A DNA stretch of 64,000 nucleotides from Fulvimonas sp. R45 (GTDB taxonomy: Bacteria > Pseudomonadota > Gammaproteobacteria > Xanthomonadales > Rhodanobacteraceae): contig NZ_JASERU010000007.1 in the NCBI RefSeq assembly GCF_030504985.1, positions 124,001 to 188,000 on the forward strand, written 5' to 3'. Under the pieces are notes generated by a model, which did not search any database, had not been told where the DNA came from, and saw nothing but the letters and a program-made list of their open reading frames with translations. The position numbers and the translations under genes were made by a program. Shown piece after piece: positions 24,340-35,224 of the stretch; the stretch's first letter is position 1, and the number at the start of each line of letters is the position of its first letter.

Positions 24340-24369
24340 GGCCCGGCCAGTGATGGCCGGGCCTTTCTG
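24340..24369 (+). terminator. Rho-independent terminator of the sedolisin gene
   Basis: GGCCCGGCCA and TGGCCGGGCC form a perfect 10-bp stem with loop GTGA, followed by TTTCTG. It lies 50 bp after the stop codon. Confidence 0.85.
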
Positions 24370-24668
24370 CGTCGGGAGGATCGCGCTTCCTCGGCGCGCG
24401 CATGGATCTGTTCGCTCGCAGGCCATGGAGAGCGGAGGAGCAGGCGTCCGTCCGCGAGTGCGGTCGCGTGCCAGGCGCCTGTGTCGCCGGGGTGGCGAGG
24501 TCGATCGGCCGGCGGCCTTTGGTGCGCTGCAAATGTACTCGGCGTCGGAAAGGGTACTAAATAGGTCGAGGTGATTGGTCCGCATCGGTTGTGCAGGACA
24601 TAGGTCTCTGGCAGCCCATCACGTTGCGTCGCTTTCGTCGGTCAGGCCGCCTTTGCCATAGAGCACTC
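24370..24668. other. Upstream region of the FecI-type sigma gene
   Basis: About 300 bp between the sedolisin terminator and the sigma factor start, with no credible gene. AT content rises around 24530-24590 (GCAAATGTACTCGGCGTCGG, then GTACTAAATAGG), the most likely promoter area for fecI. An in-frame ATG at 24591 would extend the sigma factor, but that extension is not conserved-looking. Confidence 0.4.
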
Positions 24669-25256
24669 ATGTCGACCCGCGCTTCCAGTACCCAGTCGAT
24701 ATCCGCAGCTTCCGTTGCCGGCGCCGCCGGCCCGGACGCTGACGAAAGCGATTTCGCTGCCGTACTGCAGTCCTTGCAGCCGGGACTCCGCCGCTACATG
24801 CGCCGGCAGCTGGCGGACACGGACATGGCCGAAGACGCGGTCCAGGAAGCTTTTCTGCACATGCTGCGTTATCGCCAGTGCGGCAATGCGGGCGAAATAC
24901 GTGCGCTGCTATTCCGGGTTGCCGCCAATGTGGTCGCCGACCACCGCCGCCAAGCGCATACCCGGCAGCGGGACCGCCATTGCGACATGGAACAGCTGGA
25001 ACTGGTCTCGCCCGAGCCGCAGCCGGACCGCATGCTGTCCGACCGGCAGAGCCTGGATTGCGTCAAGGAAGCCATTCGCGGCTTGCCGCCGCGCTGCCGC
25101 CATGTCTTCCTGTTGCATCGGTTCGAGGGCCTGGGCTACCGCGACATCGCACGGCAGCTGGGCATTTCGGAGCGCACAGTGGAAAACCAGATCGCGCACG
25201 CACTGGCCATTTGCCGGAAAGCGCTAGGGGAAAATCGCAGAAGAGCGTTTAAGTAA
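24669..25256 (+). CDS. FecI-like ECF RNA polymerase sigma factor
   Basis: From the ATG at 24669 the protein is 195 aa. Sigma region 2 covers ~35-100 (LRRYMRRQLADTDMAEDAVQ, then FRVAANVVADHRRQ) and region 4 covers ~125-180 (AIRGLPPRCRHVFLLHRFEG, then YRDIARQLGISERTVENQI). The N-terminal ~30 residues are Ser/Ala-rich and variable. Followed after 2 bp by fecR and then a receptor with a signalling domain, it is the cytoplasmic end of a cell-surface signalling system. Base composition is a little less GC-rich than the T2SS region. Confidence 0.93.
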   Translation: MSTRASSTQSISAASVAGAAGPDADESDFAAVLQSLQPGLRRYMRRQLADTDMAEDAVQEAFLHMLRYRQCGNAGEIRALLFRVAANVVADHRRQAHTRQRDRHCDMEQLELVSPEPQPDRMLSDRQSLDCVKEAIRGLPPRCRHVFLLHRFEGLGYRDIARQLGISERTVENQIAHALAICRKALGENRRRAFK

Positions 25257-25258
25257 CC

Positions 25259-26260
25259 ATGGATCGCAATGACGACCGCGAATCGAGCTTCGACCAGGCT
25301 GAGCGCTGGCTGGCGCGACTCAATGCGCACGATTGCTCCGCGGTGGATCGGCGTGCCTTCGAGGCCTGGCGCGCAAGCGATCCGGACCATGCAGCCGCCT
25401 ATGCCGAAAGTGAACGGTTGTGGGGCGAGTTGTCGGCCCTGGCCGGCGACGGCGAGGTCGCTGGTTGGCGACATCAAGCCAGGGTCGCCGCGCGCAACAG
25501 TGAAGCCTCCCGCTCCGCGGCAAGGCGCCGCTATGGATGGGCCGTGGCCGCGTCGTTGTCCGCCGGCGCATTGCTCGGCGGATACTTCGCATGGCGCGCC
25601 CCGGCGGATGTCGCCGTCGCGGCGCTTCCGGTGGTCACCCACTATGCGACGAGGCCGGGAGAGGTCCGTCATGTGGTCTTGCCGGATGGCTCCAGCCTTA
25701 CCCTGAACGTGGATACCGTGCTGGATGCCAGCGTGGGTCCGCATGCGCGGATCGTCCATCTGACCAGGGGTGAAGCCGTTTTCGATGTCGTGCACGAGCC
25801 GCGGCGGAGTTTCACCGTGTACGCCGCTGGCAACACGATACGCGACATCGGTACGCGCTTCGACGTGCATGTGGCCGGTTCGCGGGCCAGCATCACCGTG
25901 GTCGAAGGCGTCGTGAGCGTGGCGCGAAAAGGCCAGGCTGCCACGCTTGCCCTTGGCGACCAGCTGGTCAGCGGCGAAGGCGAATGGAGCCGGCGCAGCA
26001 TCGATCCCTCGGTCGCGGTGGGCTGGACGCAGGGCAAGCTGGTGTTTCGCGATACCCCGCTGGGCGAGGCGGTGGCCCAGGTCAACCGCTACGGGCCCGG
26101 GCGCCTGGTCATCGTCGATCCGGCGCTGGAGAAGCTGCCCATCAGCGGCGATTTCAGGATCGGGCAAACCGCTTCGCTGGTGCGCGCCTTGCAGAGCGCG
26201 TTCCGGATTCGCGCCCGCCTCGACAAGGCCCGTGGCGAGACGTTGCTCAGCCGGCGCTGA
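25259..26260 (+). CDS. FecR-like anti-sigma / signal-transfer protein
   Basis: The 333-aa protein has an N-terminal cytoplasmic DUF4880-like sigma-binding domain (AERWLARLNAHDCSAVDRRA, FEAWRASDPDHAAAYAE), one membrane helix at ~96-112 (WAVAASLSAGALLGGYF) and a periplasmic FecR domain (TRPGEVRHVVLPDGSSLTLN, IRDIGTRFDVHVAG). The C-terminus (LPISGDFRIGQTASLVRALQ) resembles the STN-like part that touches the receptor. It should hold the neighbouring sigma factor in check until the receptor is occupied. Confidence 0.92.
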   Translation: MDRNDDRESSFDQAERWLARLNAHDCSAVDRRAFEAWRASDPDHAAAYAESERLWGELSALAGDGEVAGWRHQARVAARNSEASRSAARRRYGWAVAASLSAGALLGGYFAWRAPADVAVAALPVVTHYATRPGEVRHVVLPDGSSLTLNVDTVLDASVGPHARIVHLTRGEAVFDVVHEPRRSFTVYAAGNTIRDIGTRFDVHVAGSRASITVVEGVVSVARKGQAATLALGDQLVSGEGEWSRRSIDPSVAVGWTQGKLVFRDTPLGEAVAQVNRYGPGRLVIVDPALEKLPISGDFRIGQTASLVRALQSAFRIRARLDKARGETLLSRR

Positions 26261-26496
26261 GTGCATCGCGCCTTATCAGACCGGCCCCCCACGACTTTCG
26301 CCCGACTACCGCCCCGCTTCGCTGCGCCCGGGGCAAACGGTGTGCGTATCGGCGAAGTGCGCTCCAGCAAAAGCGTCGGGTCGCCCGAGGTTCGCATGAG
26401 GGGCGAAAAATTGCGCAAGTTTTTTCTAGGGGTTCTTTCGGCCGGCAGCGTTCTTGTTGTCGAACGGCCGTTTGAAGGCCTGGGAAAGGGGAGAAC

Positions 26497-29769
<3,273 letters not shown>

Positions 29770-30076
29770 GCCATGCCATGGCCGGGGATTTGACCCGGGG
29801 CATGCGAGCACCGATTCCGGACCCCCCTTTCCGGCGACACGCCGTCATGTGGAGAACCTCGAACGACCGGGTTTTTGCGCATCTTCCGGTGAAGGCCGGA
29901 TGAAGCGGATTGCGGGTTTTCGAGGCGACCTGCAGACGGAAGTGAACGCGCCGGGACCGACGACATCCTGTCGAGCGTGACGGGGTTGCCGCCGAGCAAG
30001 CCCCGCGGCGGTTCGGCCCCTCATGGGCCACTGCCGCGCTTTCCTGTCGAGTCTTTACATGCACAAGGAGAAACAC
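29770..30076. other. Gap between receptor and PraB-like gene
   Basis: About 307 bp with no supported gene on either strand. It ends with CACAAGGAGAAACAC, a good ribosome site for the following ATG. A promoter for the small secreted protein is likely here but cannot be pinned down. Confidence 0.4.
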
Positions 30077-30550
30077 ATGAAAGCGATCAAGTCCCTGGTG
30101 TTGGGTTCCCTGATTCTTGCGGGCACGTTGGGTGCGTCGTCGGCGTTCGCGCAATGGACCGTCGGAGGGAGCTCGAGCGGCACCAGCATCGTCGGAGCCG
30201 GCCCGACCAATCTCAGTTTCCTGGGGATTTCCTACCCATGCACCGGCACGTTTACCGTGCAGGTCACGAGCGGCGTGGCGGTGGTGACGGCGGCCAGTTT
30301 CACGGGCAGTTCGGTATGCACGTCGATCAAGGCGAACCGTCTGCCGTGGATGATCAGCGCTCCTTCGGGAAGCGGGCCGTGGACCGGTACGGTTTCCGGT
30401 ATCAATGTGACGGCGGCGGGCATCTTCAATTGCTCGGGCAACGCATCCATTGCCGTGAATGCCAATGGCGATGCCAGTTTCAGCGGGTCATTGGGTGTTT
30501 GTGCCATTTCCAGCGGCACGCTGCCAAGCAGCCCGAAGATAAACGGCTGA
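30077..30550 (+). CDS. Small secreted protein, PraB-like (alkane-oxidation activator family)
   Basis: AAGGAG 7 bp before the ATG at 30077 fixes the start. The 157-aa product has a signal peptide (MKAIKSLVLGSLILAGTLGA, cleavage after AFA). The mature part is Gly/Ser/Thr/Val-rich with four cysteines: PCTGTF, SSVCTS, NCSGNAS and GVCAISSGTL. The pattern of a PCxxTF opening, a central LPW and a closing C-x4-SGTL-x-SSP resembles PraB-type proteins of Pseudomonas. I recognise this from pattern only and function is uncertain. It follows the FecI-FecR-receptor set and could be part of its output. Confidence 0.6.
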   Translation: MKAIKSLVLGSLILAGTLGASSAFAQWTVGGSSSGTSIVGAGPTNLSFLGISYPCTGTFTVQVTSGVAVVTAASFTGSSVCTSIKANRLPWMISAPSGSGPWTGTVSGINVTAAGIFNCSGNASIAVNANGDASFSGSLGVCAISSGTLPSSPKING

Positions 30551-30714
30551 GAGCCTGGCAGGGCTCCGGCGGCGCTTCAGCTTGAAGGGCCGCGGTCCTG
30601 GCAACCGCATACGGCCGCCGCCGGACGGGCCGGCCAACTCTCCACATCGCCCGGCCGGATGGCGTTGCTTTGCGTGCTATCTGGCCGGGTTCTGGAGATG
30701 AGCTGGCCTGCTCA

Positions 30715-31491
30715 TCAGGAACGCAAGCCGACGCCGCGCTTGAGCAGGCCCAGGGCGAACACGGACAGCACCACCACGAAGGCCACCATCACCAGCAGCG
30801 CGGTGCCGACGTGCACGTCGCTGATGCCGAGCACGCCGAAGCGGAAGGTATTGACCATGTACAGGATCGGGTTGGCGCGGGAAATCGCCTGCCATGGCTC
30901 GCCCAGCATCCTGATCGAGTAGAACACGCCGCCCAGGTAGGTGAGCGGGGTGATCACGAAGGTGGGCACCAGCGCGATGTCGTCGAACTTCTTCGCGTAG
31001 ATGGCGTTGATGAAGCCGGCCAGCGCGAAGATGGTGGCGCCCAGCAGGATCGACACCAGCGCCACCAGCGGATGCGCCACGTGCAGGCTGGTGAAGAACA
31101 GCGCCACCACCAGGACCAGCGCGCCCACCGCCAGGCCGCGCGCCACCGCGCCGGTGACGTAGCCGGAGAGGATCGCCCAGTGCGACATCGGCGCCACCAG
31201 CATCTCCTCCACCGAGCGCTGGAACTTGGCGCCGAAGAACGAGCTGGAGATGTTCATGTAGCTGTTGTTGATCACGCTCATCATCACCATGCCGGGCACG
31301 AGGTACTGCATGTAGGGAAAGCCCTCGATGGTGCCGATGCGGCTGCCGATCAGCTTGCCGAAGATCACGTAGTACAGCGTGATGGTGATCACCGGCGGGA
31401 TCAGCGTCTGCGTCCAGATGCGCAGGATGCGCACGATCTCGCGCCGGGCGATGGTGCGGTAGGCGACGAGGTTGGCGGCGAGGTTGCTCAT
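30715..31491 (-). CDS. ABC-2 type transporter permease (YadH-like)
   Basis: The 258-aa product has six hydrophobic segments and the ABC-2 signature region. Landmarks are RILRIWTQTLIPPVITITLY, YLVPGMVMMSVINNSYMNIS, SSSFFGAKFQRSVEEMLVAP and FVITPLTYLGGVFYSI, all typical of YadH/NodJ-like exporters. The ATG at 31491 overlaps the stop of the upstream ATPase gene by four bases. The substrate is unknown. Confidence 0.92.
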   Translation of the reverse strand: MSNLAANLVAYRTIARREIVRILRIWTQTLIPPVITITLYYVIFGKLIGSRIGTIEGFPYMQYLVPGMVMMSVINNSYMNISSSFFGAKFQRSVEEMLVAPMSHWAILSGYVTGAVARGLAVGALVLVVALFFTSLHVAHPLVALVSILLGATIFALAGFINAIYAKKFDDIALVPTFVITPLTYLGGVFYSIRMLGEPWQAISRANPILYMVNTFRFGVLGISDVHVGTALLVMVAFVVVLSVFALGLLKRGVGLRS

Positions 31492-32456
31492 GCGGAGGCC
31501 TCCGTGGCGGCCTGGCCGTTGCGGCCGCCTTCGACCAGGCGCACGAACAGTTCTTCCAGCCGGTTGGTCTTGTTGCGCATCGATGTCACCGTAATGCCGC
31601 ACGCGGAAAGCCCCGCGAACAGCGAGTTGAGGTCGTGCGTGCGGGCCATCTCCGCTTCCAGCGTGTGCGCGTCCAGGCGGCGCAGCGCGATGCCGGCCAG
31701 CGCGGGCAGCTCGGCGGCCGGCGCGGCGATGTCCAGCACGAAGGTCTCCACGTCCAGCTTGGCGAGCAGCGCCTTCATCGAGGTGTTCTCCACGATGGTG
31801 CCGCGGTCGATGATCGCGATGTTGCGGCACAGCTGCTCGGCCTCCTCCAGGTAGTGCGTGGTGAGGATCACCGTGGTGCCGGCGGCGTTGATGCCGCTGA
31901 CGAACTGCCACATCGAGCGGCGGATCTCGATGTCCACGCCGGCGGTGGGCTCGTCGAGGATCAGCAGCTTCGGCTCGTTCATCATCGCGCGGGCGATCAT
32001 CAGGCGACGCTTCATGCCGCCGGACATCTCGCGCGCCTGGCCGAAGGCCTTGTCCCACAGGCGCAGCTCCTTGAGGTACTTCTCCGCGCGCGGGGCGGCG
32101 ACCCGGCGCGGGATGCCGTAGAAGCCCGCCTCGTTCACGCAGATGTCGAACGGCTTCTCGAACTGGTTGAAGTTGATTTCCTGCGGTACCAGGCCGATCA
32201 GTTTCATCGCCTCGCTGCGCTGCCGGTTCACCGACACGCCGAAGACGCGCGCGTCGCCGCCGCTGGCGTTGACCAGCGAGGAGAGGATGCCGATCAGGGT
32301 GGACTTGCCCGCGCCGTTGGGGCCGAGCAGGGCGAAGAAGTCGCCGGGCTGTACGGTCAGCGAGACGCCCTTGAGCGCCTCGACGCCGTTGCCGTAGGTC
32401 TTGCGCAGGCTGTCGACGACCAGCGCGGGCGTCGTCTCGGGGTGTGGCTGGGACAT
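31488..32456 (-). CDS. ABC transporter ATP-binding protein (YadG-like)
   Basis: The start at 32456 (MSQPHPETTPAL) is preferred over an upstream in-frame ATG at 32501. The 322-aa ATPase has Walker A GPNGAGKST, Q-loop VPQEINFNQF, signature MSGGMKRRLMIARA, Walker B LLILDEPTAGVD and the H-loop ILTTHYLEEAE. The C-terminal ~90 residues are the regulatory extension of this subfamily. It pairs with the YadH-like permease as a two-gene operon, divergent from the reductase gene. Confidence 0.93.
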   Translation of the reverse strand: MSQPHPETTPALVVDSLRKTYGNGVEALKGVSLTVQPGDFFALLGPNGAGKSTLIGILSSLVNASGGDARVFGVSVNRQRSEAMKLIGLVPQEINFNQFEKPFDICVNEAGFYGIPRRVAAPRAEKYLKELRLWDKAFGQAREMSGGMKRRLMIARAMMNEPKLLILDEPTAGVDIEIRRSMWQFVSGINAAGTTVILTTHYLEEAEQLCRNIAIIDRGTIVENTSMKALLAKLDVETFVLDIAAPAAELPALAGIALRRLDAHTLEAEMARTHDLNSLFAGLSACGITVTSMRNKTNRLEELFVRLVEGGRNGQAATEASA

Positions 32457-32548
32457 GGGCTGCACCGGGGAGGCTGAGCCCCTTATTATAACGGGCCGCA
32501 TCCTGCCGTCTGGCCACGCCGGACATACACACCGTTTCCGGAACCGCC

Positions 32549-33295
32549 ATGGCCGATCATTTCCAGCTCCGCCTCGTCGACAGCCGCATGCTGGCGCCCA
32601 CCGTGCGCCACCTTGCCTTCGAGCGCGCGGACGGCCAGCCGCTGGCCTTCGTGCCCGGCCAGTTCCTGCAGATCCACTTCCACTACGACGACGGCATGCC
32701 GACCAAGCGCAGCTATTCGGTGGGTACGGTGGGCGACGGCAGCTCGCCGGTGCGGCGCATCGAGATCGCGGTGAGCTACGTGGAAGGCGGCGCGGCCACG
32801 AAGCTGCTGGGCGAACTGCCCCTCGGCGGCACCGTCGACGCCAGCGGCCCCTACGGCCGCTTCTGCCTGCAGGACGCCGACGTCCATCCGCGCTACCTGC
32901 TGCTGGCCACCGGCACCGGCGTCACCCCGTACCGCGCCATGCTGCCGAAGCTGGAAAAGCTGCTCGCCGCCGGCGATCGCGAGGTGGTGCTGCTGTACGG
33001 CGCCCGCAACGAGACCGAACTGCTCTACGGCGAGGAGTTCGAAGCCTTTGCCCAGGCCCACCCGGGCTTCACCTTCCACGGCTGCCTCAGCCGCCAGCCG
33101 CGCGCCGTACCGCGTCCGAACGATCGCAGCGGCCACGTGCAGGGCGTGCTGGCCGAACTCGCCCCGCGCGCCGACCGCGACATCGCCTACCTGTGCGGCA
33201 ACCCCGACATGGTCGACGCGGCCTTCAACGCGCTGAAGGAATACGGCCTGCCGGTGGCGCAGATCCGGCGCGAGAAGTACATCTCCTCGCGCTGA
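32549..33295 (+). CDS. Ferredoxin/flavodoxin-NADP reductase family protein
   Basis: The 248-aa cytosolic flavoprotein has a FAD domain (~1-105) with the RSYSVGT binding motif and an NADP domain with LATGTGVTPYRAMLPKLEKL, VVLLYGARNETELLYGEEF and AYLCGNPDMVD. It ends KYISSR, close to the aromatic C-terminal pattern of bacterial Fpr enzymes. It should pass electrons between NADPH and a small carrier or act as a reductase subunit. It stands alone, divergent from the ABC pair. Confidence 0.9.
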   Translation: MADHFQLRLVDSRMLAPTVRHLAFERADGQPLAFVPGQFLQIHFHYDDGMPTKRSYSVGTVGDGSSPVRRIEIAVSYVEGGAATKLLGELPLGGTVDASGPYGRFCLQDADVHPRYLLLATGTGVTPYRAMLPKLEKLLAAGDREVVLLYGARNETELLYGEEFEAFAQAHPGFTFHGCLSRQPRAVPRPNDRSGHVQGVLAELAPRADRDIAYLCGNPDMVDAAFNALKEYGLPVAQIRREKYISSR

Positions 33296-33427
33296 TCGCC
33301 CGATGCGCTGGCCGCTTCCTCATGGCCGGCCGGGTGGCAGGGGGAGGGCGCCGGCCTTTCGCGCCGGTGCGGAGGCATGGCATGCATCTGGGCTGCGGCA
33401 TGGGCGGCCTTTCGTCTTGGCCGGGAA

Positions 33428-33443
33428 TGTGATTTGTATCACG
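33428..33443. promoter_or_regulatory. Candidate CRP/Clp binding site
   Basis: TGTGATTTGTATCACG matches TGTGA-N6-TCACA at nine of ten conserved positions. Xanthomonads use Clp, a CRP homologue that recognises this consensus. The site is ~260 bp from the next gene, so regulation is inferred. Confidence 0.5.
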
Positions 33444-33606
33444 TTTTCTGATGCTGCCCATTCGCCTGGAAAAGGTCCCGCCCGGTGCTCACGCCGCAAT
33501 TACATACGTCGGAGTATTCCCCCGAAAAGCGCACGGTTGCGCCGATTGTGACCTCTCGCATGACGCGATCGGGTTGCAGTGGCAGGGGGCACCAGGGATC
33601 TGCTTG

Positions 33607-33631
33607 GCGGCGCGCCGGTCCGGCGCGCCGC
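33607..33631. repeat. Perfect 12-bp palindrome (hairpin)
   Basis: GCGGCGCGCCGG and CCGGCGCGCCGC flank a single T. The sequence after it (CTAAAGCTCG) has no T-tract. It lies between the Clp-like site and the small fimbrial-like gene and would fold strongly in the leader RNA or as a cruciform. Confidence 0.6.
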
Positions 33632-33706
33632 TAAAGCTCGATTGTCGACTGCCGATCTGCACGTCAGGCGTCTCTCTTACCAGAGAGGGCGGCAGGAGGC
33701 AGCATG

Positions 33707-34063
33707 ATGGGTCTGATTCGTCCGGTGCTCGCGGCATGCCTCGTGTGCGGCATGTCCCTGACGTTTCCCGCACGGGCGGAAAGCGGCCGTATCACCTTCA
33801 ATGGCGCCATCGTGGTGCCGACCTGCGCGGCCCCGGTCGAGCCGGAGATGGAAGCCGCCCGGAACGTCCCGGCCAGCCGTTCCTTCGCCTGCGGTGGCCG
33901 GGCGCAGGCCACAGGCCACGCCGACACGTCGACGTATCGGCTTTCAGTGATGCGCCTGGACAAGGCGGCGACTGCCGGCAGCCCGCTGTTGCAGTACTTC
34001 GTCGACTACCGCGCCTCCATGCATGCCGCCGACGCGCAGCTGGTGACGCGGACCTACGAATAG
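33707..34063 (+). CDS. Small secreted fimbrial-subunit-like protein
   Basis: AGGAGG at 33694-33699 is spaced 7 nt from the ATG at 33707; the ATG at 33704 is too close. The 118-aa product has a signal peptide (LAACLVCGMSLTFPARA, cleavage before ESG). The mature N-terminus, GRITFNGAIVVPTCA, resembles the start of the major pilin of the next locus (GTVTFNGKVLSSTC). The C-terminal half (TSTYRLSVMRLDKA, ending QLVTRTYE) lacks the usual donor-strand tail YTLxY and has two Cys. It could be a minor or terminating subunit. It faces the fimbrial operon, with one base between stop codons. Confidence 0.65.
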   Translation: MGLIRPVLAACLVCGMSLTFPARAESGRITFNGAIVVPTCAAPVEPEMEAARNVPASRSFACGGRAQATGHADTSTYRLSVMRLDKAATAGSPLLQYFVDYRASMHAADAQLVTRTYE

Positions 34064-34064
34064 G

Positions 34065-35141
34065 CTACTGGTAGTTCAGCGTGTAGGTGGCGACACCCTT
34101 CACCGTGCCGGCCGACACGGTCGTGCCCGTCTGGTAATAGCGGGCATACAGGTTGATGGCGTAGTTGCTGGCGGAGGTGGTGCCCGTGCTGAAGGGGGTG
34201 CCGAAGGTGACGGGCGTGGCGCCATCCGCCTTGAGGACTTGTACGCCGACGCCGCTTGCATAGCCCGACCCCGTCGTGGGCGCGATCACGCCGGTGGCGC
34301 CGGGTTGCGGGTTGGCGGTACCGAGCGTGATGACGACGCCCTGGTTGGTGGGGCAGTTGGTCAGTTGCAGGCTGAAGGGCGTGCTGCCGGCTGTCGAGCC
34401 CTGCCCGGAAAGCTGCACGGTGTTGATGCCCGGCAGGGTGACCGTCTTGTTCACCGAACCCGGATCGACGCTGCAGGTGGGGACCTGGATGATGATGTTG
34501 GCGCTGATGTTGAAGGTTTCCACCGGCTGCGCCGCCACGGAGCCGTTGCACCCAAGGTAGTAGCCGAAAAAGATATTCGGGTTGCTGCAGATATCGATCT
34601 TCCACTGCGACAGCTGGCCGGTCAGGGTGCTGTTGCTGGGAGGCAGGTAAGGTCCGGTATAGACCAGTTGCAGGTTGGACGTGACGCTGTACGTGGAGCT
34701 GCCGCTGCCGACCGGGTAATTGGGGTACAGCGCCAGCAAGGTGCTGCTGTCGGGATGCAGCAGACGGTAGGAAATGCCCGGGATGCCGGTGGGGATCAGC
34801 GTGTTGTCGCCGTTGACCGGGGTCGATGCGGCGATGGTGTTGACGATGCCGCCGTTGGTGTTTCCATTGCAATCCAGCACCGGCGGATTGGAGGGGTTGG
34901 CCGTGTTCGACGTCCACAGCACTGCATTGATCTGCGTGCTTGGCGTCAGCGTGATGGTGCCGGCGTTGAAGCTGACGGTGGTCGCGGCGCCGCTGGTGAA
35001 CCAGCACGTCGCCTTGGCCGTGCCCGGCACGATAGCCATGCCGACCAGCAACAGGCATGTGCAGAACAGGCCGAACAGGCGCTGCATCCGGTTTGCCGAA
35101 GACCCGCGGATCGTCGACGTGAACGGGGTGGCCGGAGACAT
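34065..35141 (-). CDS. Fimbrial tip adhesin / minor pilin (chaperone-usher type)
   Basis: From the ATG at 35141 the protein is 358 aa, with a long N-region then LFGLFCTCLLLVGMAIVPG and cleavage after AKA. An internal ATG at 35087 is a possible alternative. Residues ~45-220 form a lectin-like receptor domain with a Cys pair (TCWFTSG; LDCNGNT), and a type 1 pilin domain occupies the C-terminus: IIQVPTCSVDPGSVNKTVTL, GSTAGSTPFSLQLTNCPTNQ, closing GVATYTLNYQ. Two-domain structure and last place in the operon fit a tip adhesin. The ligand is unknown. Confidence 0.85.
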   Translation of the reverse strand: MSPATPFTSTIRGSSANRMQRLFGLFCTCLLLVGMAIVPGTAKATCWFTSGAATTVSFNAGTITLTPSTQINAVLWTSNTANPSNPPVLDCNGNTNGGIVNTIAASTPVNGDNTLIPTGIPGISYRLLHPDSSTLLALYPNYPVGSGSSTYSVTSNLQLVYTGPYLPPSNSTLTGQLSQWKIDICSNPNIFFGYYLGCNGSVAAQPVETFNISANIIIQVPTCSVDPGSVNKTVTLPGINTVQLSGQGSTAGSTPFSLQLTNCPTNQGVVITLGTANPQPGATGVIAPTTGSGYASGVGVQVLKADGATPVTFGTPFSTGTTSASNYAINLYARYYQTGTTVSAGTVKGVATYTLNYQ

Positions 35142-35224
35142 GTCATGACCTCGCGAATCACGGTGTGGCCGGGTGGCTGCCTGCATGACGATCCGCCTTG
35201 CATGCGGTAGGGATGATGGAGTGG

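Larger units (their letters stand above)
33296..33706. other. Gap upstream of the small fimbrial-like gene
   Basis: About 410 bp without a convincing gene. It holds a CRP/Clp-like site at 33428-33443, a perfect 12-bp palindromic hairpin at 33607-33631 and a small TCTCT-tacc-AGAGA hairpin near 33672 just before the ribosome site AGGAGG (33694-33699). Confidence 0.5.
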
